From an uncultured Lachnospiraceae bacterium (lineage in GTDB: Bacteria > Bacillota > Clostridia > Lachnospirales > Lachnospiraceae): a stretch of 64,000 bases of DNA. The stretch spans positions 1-64,000 of the forward strand of contig CANRJG010000001.1 in assembly GCA_947630875.1 (NCBI GenBank). The letters are read 5' to 3'. This document shows, piece after piece, positions 18,341 through 27,595 of the stretch. A program made the position numbers and the translations under genes. The notes beneath the pieces were generated by a model that did no database searches, was not told where the DNA came from, and saw only the letters and a list, made by a program, of their open reading frames with translations. Position 1 is the stretch's first letter. Every line of letters begins with the position of its first letter.

Positions 18341-19318
18341 TTACTTCTCCGCAGACGTTTCCATCCAGCCCAGGTTTTCCCAGCCCAGTACCTTCAGAAT
18401 CGTCCAGTCTTTTGCCGTTTCGGGATCCAGCTGCCTTCTGTTGTCATTGACAAAAGCGCCAGCCCCGGTGTTTTCAAATTCATACAGACGGTTGTTTCTC
18501 ACCTGATAGCCGCCCATGTGCTTCCAGCCGGCTTCCCGCACTACATCGCTCATCTGGCAGTGCATGAAAACCGCGCAGCAGTTATGGTAGGGATTCATGG
18601 CCGGATGCCAGGGTCTGCCCAGATACAGCCGGTCTTTTTCAAAATCTCCGTCGACGCTGCAGTTGATGAAAAACAGGCCGTATTTCTGCGCCGCTACCGT
18701 ACAGGGTGCGCACACATACCCGATTTTGTCTGGATTGCCGGGTTCCGGGTTTCTTCCAAACAAAGTACAGTGGTCAAATACCGCACGGGCGCCGCCGAAA
18801 ACAAAATCCACATCGCCCTCGATATAACAGTCTTTAAAATAATGGGAACCCTCCCGAACATACAGCGTATCCTGCAGTCCGATAAAGCGGCAGTTTTCAT
18901 AAATATGGTGCTCGCCGTAAGCGTAGAGCGCCACCGCCTGGGCGCCGCCGTCTCCGGTTCTGTCATAATGATTGACAAAGGTAATGTTTCTGGCCTTGAA
19001 ATGATTCGCATACACCGTAAACGTGGCGCTGCGGAAGGTGGAAGCCACGTCGCCGTTTTCCAGAATACTGCCTGCATGGCGGTCAAACGAGATAATGGTA
19101 TTTTCCGCATCCTCGCCGATCAGCGTGATATGCGGCCGGTCCCCGTCGATCATCACGGGCTGTTCATAGGTCCCGGGGGCCAGATATATATCCACATGAA
19201 TCAGATTGTTGTGCTCAATGGCATTGATGGCATCCTGCAGGGTGGGATAATCTCCCGTGCCTTCCGCATTCAGCCGAATCTGTCCGCCGATGGGCCACTC
19301 CCTTTCCGGATTTTTCAT
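18341..19318 (-). CDS. CE8 pectin methylesterase, cytoplasmic
   Basis: 325 residues, no signal peptide. CE8 enzymes remove methyl esters from galacturonate in pectin. Signature residues in order: Gln127 in GAQAVAL, Asp150 in GLQDTLY, nucleophile Asp171 in GDVDFVFGGA, and Arg235/Trp237 in LYLGRPWHP. All catalytic positions are intact. It is the first gene of a four-gene operon (CE8, unknown, GH28, GH140) and is divergent from the AraC regulator, 69 bases away. The RBS is AAGGAGG. De-esterification would precede cutting by the cytoplasmic GH28. Confidence 0.93.
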   Translation of the reverse strand: MKNPEREWPIGGQIRLNAEGTGDYPTLQDAINAIEHNNLIHVDIYLAPGTYEQPVMIDGDRPHITLIGEDAENTIISFDRHAGSILENGDVASTFRSATFTVYANHFKARNITFVNHYDRTGDGGAQAVALYAYGEHHIYENCRFIGLQDTLYVREGSHYFKDCYIEGDVDFVFGGARAVFDHCTLFGRNPEPGNPDKIGYVCAPCTVAAQKYGLFFINCSVDGDFEKDRLYLGRPWHPAMNPYHNCCAVFMHCQMSDVVREAGWKHMGGYQVRNNRLYEFENTGAGAFVNDNRRQLDPETAKDWTILKVLGWENLGWMETSAEK

Positions 19319-19330
19319 TCCATTTCCTCC

Positions 19331-19358
19331 TTGTATTTTTGTGCATAATTGATATAAT
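19331..19358 (+). promoter_or_regulatory. Promoter of the AraC regulator
   Basis: TTGTAT (19331-19336) and TATAAT (19353-19358) with 16 bases between. The whole CE8/araC divergent gap is only 69 bases, so a regulator bound here (AT-rich GATATAATATTATC at 19351-19364) could touch both promoters. Confidence 0.6.
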
Positions 19359-19387
19359 ATTATCTACAATATGAAGGGAGACGCTCT

Positions 19388-20248
19388 ATGGATGCCGAAA
19401 AAACCGTTGAATATTTCTTTGCACCCGCAGAAGCATTTTTAAATTCAAGTCTTTATATCACATGGGCGGGCCATAGTCAATGCTTTTCCGATTTTTCCGA
19501 GGGTCCAAAGGTCGTCGATTCCTATATCATGCTTTTTGTACTGAACGGAAAAGGCTATGCGGAGTTTGCGGACGGAAAATCCAGAAAGCTGGCCAAAGGC
19601 GACTTTCTGTTCTATTATCCCAAACAACGTCACTACTACTATGCGGATCCCGACGATCCCATGGAAATCATGTGGCTGTATTTTCATGGCGCCCACAGCC
19701 GGCAGATGATGGACAGCATCGGACTGACCCCCGAAACGCCCCTTTACCATCATTTTGTGACCCAGTCCATTCAGCGGACCATGCAGACCACTATCCACGC
19801 CCTGGGCTTTTCGGACGATGAAAACCGGCTGGCCGCCACCGGCGAAGCCATGGTACTCTTCTCTTATATTGCCCAGTCCCTGCGCCAGCGGCACCACTTG
19901 AAAGACAGCTACAAACAGGAATCGGCCATCTCCCGGGTCACCGCCTTTATCGAGGAAAACTACTATCTCTACATCGGCATTGACACGCTTTGTAAATATG
20001 TAAACTACAGTCGGAGCTATTTGTCAAGGCTTTTTAAAAAAGAAGTGAAAATGACCATTCCGGAATACATCAATTCCATCCGGATCCAGCATGCCCGGCT
20101 GCTGATTTCCGATTCCCAGATGTCGCTGCGTGAAATTTCCCTTTCGGTGGGATTTAACGATCCATACTATTTTTCAAAAGTATTCAAAAAATATACGGGG
20201 TTGTCCCCCAGCGACTATCGCCGCAAAAACGGCATCCCCCAAAACTAA
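19388..20248 (+). CDS. AraC-family transcriptional regulator
   Basis: 286 residues. The N-terminal half (about 20-150) is a cupin-like sugar-sensing domain (YIMLFVLNGKGYAEFADGK, KGDFLFYYPKQRHYY). The C-terminal half (about 185-283) is the double helix-turn-helix: ISRVTAFIEENYYLYIGID, YVNYSRSYLSRLFKKEV, and the second motif EISLSVGFNDPYYFSKVFKK followed by GLSPSDYRR. It is transcribed away from the pectin esterase operon and flanked on the other side by the GH63-like gene, so it is the natural candidate activator of the pectin genes. The inducer is probably a pectic mono- or oligosaccharide. Confidence 0.92.
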   Translation: MDAEKTVEYFFAPAEAFLNSSLYITWAGHSQCFSDFSEGPKVVDSYIMLFVLNGKGYAEFADGKSRKLAKGDFLFYYPKQRHYYYADPDDPMEIMWLYFHGAHSRQMMDSIGLTPETPLYHHFVTQSIQRTMQTTIHALGFSDDENRLAATGEAMVLFSYIAQSLRQRHHLKDSYKQESAISRVTAFIEENYYLYIGIDTLCKYVNYSRSYLSRLFKKEVKMTIPEYINSIRIQHARLLISDSQMSLREISLSVGFNDPYYFSKVFKKYTGLSPSDYRRKNGIPQN

Positions 20249-20250
20249 AG

Positions 20251-20284
20251 ACAGGCGCATGGATCGCATGCGCCTGTTTTTTTG
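20251..20284 (+). terminator. Terminator of the AraC gene
   Basis: ACAGGCGCAT and ATGCGCCTGT form a perfect ten-base stem with a seven-base loop, followed by seven Ts. It starts five bases after the araC stop. Confidence 0.92.
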
Positions 20285-20286
20285 TC

Positions 20287-20326
20287 AAAAGTGATTACGG
20301 ATTGTTACGCAGTAATCATTATAACG
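20287..20326. repeat. Dispersed repeat copy 1 (AAAAGTGATTACGGATTGTT...)
   Basis: The opening about 27 bases match, at all but three positions, a second copy at 53076-53129 (plus strand). Both contain ATTACGGATTGTT followed by CGC-G and end in AATCAT-rich sequence before TATAA. This copy overlaps the stop codon of the GH63-like gene and also forms a TGATTAC/GTAATCA hairpin that could aid termination on the minus strand. Confidence 0.5.
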
Positions 20327-22427
20327 CATCATAAGGAATCACTTTCGGAAACTGGATCTCATGGGCCAGTACTTCTTTCCCATCGGAAAGAAGGGTCAGG
20401 CCGTCGTCTCTTGTATAGCTGATTTCGATCTGATGTCCCCGCAGACACACATTTTTCAGGGAATAGCGCTCCAGCCCCAGCTGCAGCGGATCGATAACGA
20501 CGCCGTCTTCTCTCGGATCCAGACCCACCACATAATTGACAATCAAATCCATATAGTAGGAATGGTTATAATCCGGCTCGTCGCTTAAGTCTTCTCCGGT
20601 GACGCCGTGGTACTGCTCCACCAGATAGGGCAGGTTGATATTCCGGTGCCGGTAATGCTGCATGGAATACTCCCGCAGATACTTTGCGAACTGCTGATCG
20701 TAGCAGTGTCCGTTGGCACGGCTCTGCTTGCCCATGGCGTCCAGCACGATGCCGTTGGTGTACGGCCAGGACGGCCCGTTCCACATGCAGCTGTCCCGGC
20801 TGATCATAAATCCCAGCCAGGCGCCCATGGCCGAATAGGCGGGATTGGTCTTTTCGGTGGTGGCAAAGAGGCAGCCGGTGTTGAAAATTTCCGGATCAAA
20901 GACGGTTTCAAAGCCTTCCAGCATGGTTTTGTCCGTGATTTCCGCCCAGTAAGGATAGATGCCGACGATATTTCTGACCATCGCCTTTTCATCCGTTTCA
21001 TTGCTCACATCATAAAAGAACTTCGTTTCCGGATCCCAGGACTTTTCCTTCATATCAGACGCGATTGTAGCCGCTTTGTCGAAATACACTTTCGCTTCCG
21101 CATCCCCGGCAGCTTCCATCAGCCGCGCCAGTCCCAGAGTGTTCAGATAATGATAAATGGAAGAATCCACCCGCTTTAAGGGCGTCTGCATATGCTTTCT
21201 GTCCCGTTTGGAGAAGGGATAATTACTGAAATACCAGAAACTGGGCTGACATTCCTTCCCGGTTCTCTGATGTCTCACCTCTACCATCAGGCTGTCGTTT
21301 TGCGAACGGAAGCTTTCGGCGTTGCCGTCCACATTTTTCTTTAAGGAAGGCAGCATTTCTTTCACAAAATCCAGATCCCCGTCCACCAGATACATCCGGT
21401 ACACGGCCCACACCAGATAATTGGCAAAGGAACCCCCTGCTTCATTGACGAAGACGCAGGGATTTAAGCCTTCCTCTGTCAGATTGGAATAATAGCCTCT
21501 GACAAACTGATGCAGCAGCTCCTTGTCTGCGTACCAGCGATAATCCGTCATATGCAGCGGCGAAGAAAGGGAAATCAGACGGCTGAATTCCCACCCGCCG
21601 GTGGCGAAAGGCTGTCCTTTTTTCGTCTTGTGGCCCCTGCCTTCATATACCGTGGGGTACTGCAGCAATCCGTAACGCGGGTTGCTGGTGGCGTTGCGCA
21701 GAATATAGGTGCGGTAACACCAGGTCTTGTTGAGTACCGGATCGCTGGAATCAAACTCCGGGAACCCGGCAAAGAAATCTTCATATTCCTGCACGCCGCT
21801 TTCAATATATTCCCGGGCGGTGAGATCTCTCCCGAAGAACTGTTCCAGCCGGCCTTTCGTTTCTTCCAGTGTGTCGCTGTCACTGTTGCCCACGGCAGCG
21901 GCCGCCACCAGCTCTAAAGTTTCTCCCGGTCCGATCTGTATCTCATCTGCCGGCTGGTTCCATCCCACCACCGCATGAATCAGAAGTCCGTGCACCGGAA
22001 TTTCCGTCTGAATCACAAAGCGGCTGCCCTCTTTTTTCACCGGGCAGGAAGGCGCAACCTTCAATGAAACGGTGATGGGCGCATCGTCTTTGTTTTGCCA
22101 GCGCTGCACGCTGTAAGCAATGTCATTCTGCGTCAGCAGCTTGGATTCCGTAAAGCAGATATGCGCGTCCTCATAGGCCATCCGCAGTCTGGTAGGATAC
22201 CACACGGTACTGCTGGCCGTCCAGTCCGGATGGGTGCTGCATTCCATTGTAAACAACGCATCCAGATTCAGTTTGTGAATAAAATCAATATTGCCGCAAA
22301 ATCCCGGCTTTCTGTCAATGCATTCCACAAAAAGCCGCTCCGACACCGGTCCGAACAGCAGCTTTCCCGGATAGGTCCGTAAACTGCGTTCCGGATAGGC
22401 AAGTACGTTTTCCAGTTTACTGTTCAT
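20319..22427 (-). CDS. GH63-like (alpha/alpha)6-barrel glycosidase, cytoplasmic
   Basis: 702 residues, no signal peptide. A beta-rich N-terminal domain (to about 230) precedes a toroid domain whose conserved face includes GGWEFSRLISLS, the phrase WNGPSWPYTNGIVLDAM, and HSYYMDLIVNYVVGLDP. The W-x-GP-x-WPY-N segment is characteristic of GH63 and related clan-G families (MGH1-like). GH142, which acts on rhamnogalacturonan II, has a similar toroid, so that assignment is possible but not shown. It overlaps the GH106 gene by 11 bases with AAGGAGG inside that gene, so the two are coupled. It is the last gene of the long transporter run. Confidence 0.7.
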   Translation of the reverse strand: MNSKLENVLAYPERSLRTYPGKLLFGPVSERLFVECIDRKPGFCGNIDFIHKLNLDALFTMECSTHPDWTASSTVWYPTRLRMAYEDAHICFTESKLLTQNDIAYSVQRWQNKDDAPITVSLKVAPSCPVKKEGSRFVIQTEIPVHGLLIHAVVGWNQPADEIQIGPGETLELVAAAAVGNSDSDTLEETKGRLEQFFGRDLTAREYIESGVQEYEDFFAGFPEFDSSDPVLNKTWCYRTYILRNATSNPRYGLLQYPTVYEGRGHKTKKGQPFATGGWEFSRLISLSSPLHMTDYRWYADKELLHQFVRGYYSNLTEEGLNPCVFVNEAGGSFANYLVWAVYRMYLVDGDLDFVKEMLPSLKKNVDGNAESFRSQNDSLMVEVRHQRTGKECQPSFWYFSNYPFSKRDRKHMQTPLKRVDSSIYHYLNTLGLARLMEAAGDAEAKVYFDKAATIASDMKEKSWDPETKFFYDVSNETDEKAMVRNIVGIYPYWAEITDKTMLEGFETVFDPEIFNTGCLFATTEKTNPAYSAMGAWLGFMISRDSCMWNGPSWPYTNGIVLDAMGKQSRANGHCYDQQFAKYLREYSMQHYRHRNINLPYLVEQYHGVTGEDLSDEPDYNHSYYMDLIVNYVVGLDPREDGVVIDPLQLGLERYSLKNVCLRGHQIEISYTRDDGLTLLSDGKEVLAHEIQFPKVIPYDAL

Positions 22428-25400
22428 TGTTTTCCTCCTTTTCCTGCTTATTTAAGAATCGTCTCAACTCCGGTTTCTTTAAAATGCCGGTTTCTTTCCA
22501 CATATAATCATACGTAAAATACGCCGTGGGACGGAAAGCCTCCGGTCCCACCCACTTCAGCGGCTGCATGGCGTTGTGCAGGGGCCCGAAGGTATTGACC
22601 CGGTTGCCGTACAGCGTCAGCCCAATGTCATGGGGACCTGCGGGCACTTCCCGCAGCCGCAGGGTATAAGGGTCAAAAATGATTTCCCCCGCAGGAGCGC
22701 CGTCCAGCGTCACCGAGATCAGTGAGCCCCGGTAGCTCTCCGCTTTCACCAGCACATCTTCTTTCTTTTCGGCCGTGTAAGGCAGGTGATAGGTAATGTT
22801 GCCGCCGTAAAAAGGAAGTCCCTGTCCGACAATATCGCAGAAAGCAAGGGTTTCCGGCGCCTGATCCAGCACAAATCCGTCCTCGTCCCGGAAAATGCCA
22901 AAAGAACCCAGCAGATAACAGGCCTCCGGCAGATGATCTTTTCCGCAGGGCAGGGTCACCTCCAGCAGATTCTCTCCGGCCTGCAGCGGCGGAAGCGGTA
23001 CTTTTTCAATGGCACGGTCGGTATAGTATCCGTTGGTCTCTATGGGTACCGGCGCGCCGTTTAAGCGAATTTCTGCGCTTTTCGCTTCCTCCAGCGCCAG
23101 AGACGCGCCGGAAAGAGGAATCCGGCTTCGCACCGGAAAGTACAGCGTCACCTGATGGCTGCAGGCTTCCTTTTCCATGGTCCAGGGCTGGGCACATCTG
23201 CCGCCGTCCCGGGGCAACTGCAAAAATTCTCCCAGCCGCTCTCCGATGCGCAGAATTTCCTCCTTGTCCTGCACCGGTCCTTCGTCCAGCTGCCAGGTAC
23301 ACTGATCCAGCAGCAGGCAGTTGTCCTCCGACAAAGTCACCGGCGCCCGGTCCGGTACGGCAGCCGCTTCTGCCGGTTCCGCCTTTCCTTCCTCCAGCCT
23401 GCACAGCATCGTATCCGGCAGCGCTTCGTCCCGCAGGCACAGCAGCAGGCTGTCATGCTGCCGCAGCGTCATGCGGATGCAGATTCCCTTCTCTTTGCTG
23501 TATTCCACCGGATAAATCCTGCCGGTAAGCGTATCATAACAGTAGGGAATCCGTTCCGCACATATCCGGATTTCCACCGGATACGCTGCTTCATCGGCAA
23601 CCGCCCGCCGGCCGTTGGCGATAAAGAACCATTCCTGCCCTTCCTCTTTCCGGTGCTGCACCAGAAACTGCCCGGAAAGGCTGCCGTCTGGCTGACGGAT
23701 TTCAAAATCCCGGTATTCCGCCAGAAATTCCAGCAGCGCCGGTTCATTTTCCGCAAATGCATAAGAAGCAAATGACTCCGGGGCAAAGGATTTCCCGTCG
23801 GAAAAGGACGGTGTTTTCCCCAGCAGTATCACTCTGCCGCCCTGGGCCAGGAACTGATCTAAAATCTGCTTTGTGCTCTGCCGCAGGGCCTCACAGGACG
23901 GCACCACAATCACCTGGTACGCCATTTCTCCTACCTGCATCGTTCGTGTTTCACTGACGCCGGAAAACTGCTTCGGCAGCAGCGCCTCGGAAATAAAATC
24001 AAAATCCAGCTGCGCAAACAAAAGCGTGGCCGTGACGGATTTAAATGCATTGTCCATGGCTTTCAGCACGCTCTTTTTCTCACTGTCCGCACCCCAGTGC
24101 AGCCAGCTGGTTTCCACCGGATGTATGACGCCGATCTTTACCTGCCGTTTTCCACGGCCCATAGCCATATTCACCCGGGCAAAATGATCCTCAATCAAAT
24201 GATATTTCTTATACCAGGGAGACTGGTAAAAAATGGACGCCGGATAATCCCGCTTGGATTCTCCCCGCATGGACATCCAGGCCAGATGGGGTACACGGAA
24301 ATTGACCCCAAGCGCCGCCTGCCAGTCGCCGGCCAGCTTGTGCCCCCGGAAATCAAAATTCCAGTTGGTAACGCCGTACAATTCGCTCAGCATCTGTTTT
24401 CTGCCATACTGATCCTTCACCGACTGGGTCTGCTTGGCAGTGGTATACTCTCTTGCGTCGCAGAGCATATCGATACCTGGAATCCCAAAGGACGACAGCG
24501 GCGCCATCACCTCTCCGGCGGATGTGGCCTGACTGGACAGCTTGTTTTCCTTGACCATATGTCCCGTCAGCGCCACCTGATGCGCATCGCACCAGGCGCC
24601 GATATTTTCAGAATAGGCTTCGCAGAACCGTTCCAGAATATGTCTGTGATAAAAATACCGGGCAGCGGAGGGGCCTTCCATCGGCCCTTCCAGAAACAGT
24701 TCCGGCAGATGATCCAGAATGTCAAAGCCGTACTTCTGCAGAAAGGTTTCCGGAAAATCATCCGTCCAGGGCATCCGTACTTCGGAACAGTCCCAGGGAT
24801 CCTTTAATGTCTTTTTGTAATAAACCTTCGGCTCATCCGTAAAGAAAGAAGGAATGGTTTCACCGAAATACGCGCCCAACTTGTCATAATAATGGGCGTG
24901 GGTCTTTGCAATAAACGCATCAATCGCCGGCTTGTACATGGTATCCACATAGGTCTGATTGTTAAACCACGGTTCCGGTTTGGCAATGCTGACCCAGGCA
25001 TATCGAATCTGCGCCCCTTCCTCCGGCGATTCCTGTTTTTTCAGTCTTTTATAAGAAGCTATTCTGCCATCCGAGCGCTGGAGGATCGCATAAGTACCGA
25101 GATAATAATCCCCGCAGGCCCGTTTTGAAGCCGTCCTTTCCTCCAAAGATTCCACATTTTCCGTGGTCCACACCAGCTGACGCTGACGGTTTTTCACATC
25201 CGCAGTCACCAGTCCGCCGGCCGCGCCGGAAGGAAACCGGTCTTCATCATAGCAGCAGCATTTCATTCCGTTTTCTTTCGCATACGCCGCGCACATTTCT
25301 GCCATTTTCATAAATTCTGTGCCCAGATACGGCGTATCCAGCCCCGTTCTCGAATGCAGATGATAGCCGCCAAAGCCCATTTCTGCAAACACCGGAAGCT

Positions 25401-25530
25401 GTTCCTTCAGTACTTTCTCCTCCAGCTTCGTATTCCACGCCCAAAAGGGGGCGCCTCTGTACGCGCTGCCAGGATTTTGAAATTCCTCGGGAGAAAGCAG
25501 ATTTTCACGATTCTCTAAACTATTCTTCAT
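22417..25530 (-). CDS. GH106-family protein, probable alpha-L-rhamnosidase
   Basis: 1037 residues without signal peptide. The N-terminal barrel opens with YRGAPFWAWNTKL and EMGFGGYHLHSRTGL, then CCYDEDRFPSGAAGGLV, phrases typical of GH106. The middle contains a glutamine amidotransferase-like segment (VIVVPSCEALRQSTKQILDQ) often seen in these barrels. The C-terminal 300 residues are beta-rich, with a galactose-binding-like fold (SGASLALEEAKSAEIRLNGA). GH106 enzymes remove rhamnose from pectin rhamnogalacturonans and side chains. It lies after a hairpin downstream of the permease pair and upstream of the GH63-like gene. Family confidence is good; the exact linkage is unknown. Confidence 0.75.
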   Translation of the reverse strand: MKNSLENRENLLSPEEFQNPGSAYRGAPFWAWNTKLEEKVLKEQLPVFAEMGFGGYHLHSRTGLDTPYLGTEFMKMAEMCAAYAKENGMKCCCYDEDRFPSGAAGGLVTADVKNRQRQLVWTTENVESLEERTASKRACGDYYLGTYAILQRSDGRIASYKRLKKQESPEEGAQIRYAWVSIAKPEPWFNNQTYVDTMYKPAIDAFIAKTHAHYYDKLGAYFGETIPSFFTDEPKVYYKKTLKDPWDCSEVRMPWTDDFPETFLQKYGFDILDHLPELFLEGPMEGPSAARYFYHRHILERFCEAYSENIGAWCDAHQVALTGHMVKENKLSSQATSAGEVMAPLSSFGIPGIDMLCDAREYTTAKQTQSVKDQYGRKQMLSELYGVTNWNFDFRGHKLAGDWQAALGVNFRVPHLAWMSMRGESKRDYPASIFYQSPWYKKYHLIEDHFARVNMAMGRGKRQVKIGVIHPVETSWLHWGADSEKKSVLKAMDNAFKSVTATLLFAQLDFDFISEALLPKQFSGVSETRTMQVGEMAYQVIVVPSCEALRQSTKQILDQFLAQGGRVILLGKTPSFSDGKSFAPESFASYAFAENEPALLEFLAEYRDFEIRQPDGSLSGQFLVQHRKEEGQEWFFIANGRRAVADEAAYPVEIRICAERIPYCYDTLTGRIYPVEYSKEKGICIRMTLRQHDSLLLCLRDEALPDTMLCRLEEGKAEPAEAAAVPDRAPVTLSEDNCLLLDQCTWQLDEGPVQDKEEILRIGERLGEFLQLPRDGGRCAQPWTMEKEACSHQVTLYFPVRSRIPLSGASLALEEAKSAEIRLNGAPVPIETNGYYTDRAIEKVPLPPLQAGENLLEVTLPCGKDHLPEACYLLGSFGIFRDEDGFVLDQAPETLAFCDIVGQGLPFYGGNITYHLPYTAEKKEDVLVKAESYRGSLISVTLDGAPAGEIIFDPYTLRLREVPAGPHDIGLTLYGNRVNTFGPLHNAMQPLKWVGPEAFRPTAYFTYDYMWKETGILKKPELRRFLNKQEKEENNEQ

Positions 25531-25547
25531 ACAAACCTCTTTATAAT

Positions 25548-25585
25548 AATCTGCAGGCTTGTAGCGAGATGCAAGCCTGCAGATT
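25548..25585 (-). terminator. Hairpin between permease pair and GH106 gene
   Basis: AATCTGCAGGCTT (25548-25560) pairs perfectly with AAGCCTGCAGATT (25573-25585). The tract after it on the minus strand is only moderately T-rich (ATTATAAAG), so it probably gives partial termination or protects the 3' end of the transporter transcript, lowering expression of the two glycosidases. Confidence 0.6.
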
Positions 25586-25654
25586 TTATGAACTTATGTA
25601 ATTTTCTGATGAATGAACCGCTTTTTGGCGCATTCACTCAAACGCTGATACAAA

Positions 25655-26689
25655 TTACATACCGGTCAGACCTGAACGCTCTACACCTTCCATGAACTGC
25701 TTCTGTACAAACATGTACGCAATCAGCAGCGGCAGGATAACAATAAAGGTGGAAGCCATACAAATGGCCTGATTAATAATAACGTCACTGGCGAGTTCGA
25801 TATTCTCCGCCTCACTGGAAATAACATTCAGCTGTTCATACATACTCGGAAGACGTGCCGGCAGAAGCAGCAGCTCCGGACTCTGATTCAGATAAATGTT
25901 GGGCTCGAAGTAATCATTCCAGTGCCATACGATGGAAAGCACCGTACATACAAGGATGGAAGAACGTGCCATAGGACGCATGATTCTGAAGAAGGTTTTG
26001 AAGCAGCCGCAGCCGTCGATCCTGGCCGCTTCTTCCATTTCCCAGGGCAGTCCCAGGAAGAACTGTCGGAACAGGAAGATGTAGAAACCGCCTCTCAAAC
26101 CGAATCCTACGAAACAGGGCACCAACAGCGGCAGGAAAGAATCCAGCCAATGCCACTGACCATATGTCTGGTACAGCGGGAAAATCAGTACCTGTGTCGG
26201 AACCAGCATCGAAAGAACAACGCCGATGAAGATCAGGTTCTTGCCGGGGAATTTATATCTGGCAAGACCGTATCCGATGAAGGAACATACGAACGCGTGT
26301 CCGATGGTCGCTACTGCGGTAACAAATACCGAGTTCCAGATGTATTTCTGATACTGCAGTCCTTCAAAAGCAACCTTGTAGTTCGACCATTCAATACTGG
26401 AAGGTATCCATTTTACCGTTGAATTCAGCAAATCCGCTTCGGATTTGACAGAATCAATGATCATGGTGATAAAGGGATACAGGAATACAAACGCCAGATC
26501 AAACAGTACCAGATAGATCAGAATCGCGATGATAATCTTTTTCACCAGCTTCTTGGTAATACGATCCTTTAAGGGGATCATGGCGCGAAGCTGTTTTCTG
26601 GCTTCCTTCTCCATCTGTTTGTTGATACGTTTCTCATTGCGCTTTTCCGCTCTGTTTTCCATATATTCTTTTGCAATATTTTTCGCCAT
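25655..26689 (-). CDS. Carbohydrate ABC permease, MalG type (second pair)
   Basis: 344 residues. Six membrane spans are predicted after a highly charged N-terminal extension of about 50 residues (NRAEKRNEKRINKQMEKEAR). The cytoplasmic coupling loop reads WEMEEAARIDGCGCFKTFF, the EAA motif that docks with the shared ATPase. It lies six bases after the partner permease. No ATPase gene is nearby, as is usual for Firmicutes that use one common MsmX/MsmK-type ATPase. The long basic/acidic N-terminus is unusual for MalG proteins. Confidence 0.9.
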   Translation of the reverse strand: MAKNIAKEYMENRAEKRNEKRINKQMEKEARKQLRAMIPLKDRITKKLVKKIIIAILIYLVLFDLAFVFLYPFITMIIDSVKSEADLLNSTVKWIPSSIEWSNYKVAFEGLQYQKYIWNSVFVTAVATIGHAFVCSFIGYGLARYKFPGKNLIFIGVVLSMLVPTQVLIFPLYQTYGQWHWLDSFLPLLVPCFVGFGLRGGFYIFLFRQFFLGLPWEMEEAARIDGCGCFKTFFRIMRPMARSSILVCTVLSIVWHWNDYFEPNIYLNQSPELLLLPARLPSMYEQLNVISSEAENIELASDVIINQAICMASTFIVILPLLIAYMFVQKQFMEGVERSGLTGM

Positions 26690-26695
26690 CCCTTA

Positions 26696-27586
26696 TCACC
26701 TCTCTCCCTGATTGAATGTGAGCTTCTTCATTACGAGGATTGCCAGCAGACAGATGACAAAGGTAAATGCGAAGTACAGCCAGCCCATTGCCGCGCCACG
26801 GCACAGCGTACCGGTTTCAACGCTCTTTTCGATGTCTGCCATCAGCTCGTTCGAAGAATCTGTGAAGGAATCAATCATTGTATAAATGATATTCAGGAGG
26901 ATGATGGGGGAAATCAGCGGAAGGGTGATCTTCCAGAAGTTCTCCCACTCGGTGGCGCCGTCTACACGGGAAGCCTCATACAGTGATGAGGAGATACCCT
27001 GCAGGCCTGCCAGGAACAGAATGATCTGTACGCCGGATTTCCAGAGGATAATGGTGATTCTGCTTAAGAACTCCGTAACGTAGGTAGCAAACGTTCCACC
27101 GATCGACTGCATCAATATACTGGTGAGCATGGAGTCTGAGGAGTTTGTAACAACCTCTCCTACGCCAACACCGAGGAGTGATTCCATGATGAAACCTGTA
27201 CCCAGAAGTACGGGGATGAAGAAGATGGTTCTGAATGCTCCTTTTCCCTTCATATCCCGGTTGACCAGCATCGCAATAATGAGAGAGAATACCAGGGTAA
27301 TCGGCGTATTGATTACGGTATTTTTGATCTGCGCCAGGAATTTGGGGATATATGTGGTACTTCTGTTAAACAGGTATGAGTAGTTTGCAAGTCCAACCCA
27401 ATGCATTTTTGTTCCGGCCAGGGAATCCATTTCACTGAAGCTGTATCTGATTGACTGGAACAGTGGATATATGAAGAATAATGCTGCGCCGATCAGCCAC
27501 GGCAAAACAAATATAAATCCTTCAATGCTTCTGCGGGTCTTCATTGCCATCGGTTTTTTCTCTTTTTTCTTACTCTTGTCTGACAT
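26696..27586 (-). CDS. Carbohydrate ABC permease, MalF/LplB type (second pair)
   Basis: 296 residues, six spans (for example GFIFVLPWLIGAALFFIYPL and ILLNIIYTMIDSF). The coupling loop SLYEASRVDGATEWENFWKI carries the EAA motif. It pairs with the MalG-type permease just downstream and starts nine bases after the DUF5696 lipoprotein gene. No classical solute-binding protein is encoded for this pair; the DUF5696 protein or the 1030-residue binding protein further upstream may serve it. Confidence 0.9.
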   Translation of the reverse strand: MSDKSKKKEKKPMAMKTRRSIEGFIFVLPWLIGAALFFIYPLFQSIRYSFSEMDSLAGTKMHWVGLANYSYLFNRSTTYIPKFLAQIKNTVINTPITLVFSLIIAMLVNRDMKGKGAFRTIFFIPVLLGTGFIMESLLGVGVGEVVTNSSDSMLTSILMQSIGGTFATYVTEFLSRITIILWKSGVQIILFLAGLQGISSSLYEASRVDGATEWENFWKITLPLISPIILLNIIYTMIDSFTDSSNELMADIEKSVETGTLCRGAAMGWLYFAFTFVICLLAILVMKKLTFNQGER

Positions 27587-27595
27587 AATCTAACC

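Noticed and set aside
20319..22427. Firm GH142 assignment
   Set aside because: The toroid and WNGPSWPY phrase fit several clan-G families; without alignment only GH63-like is supported.
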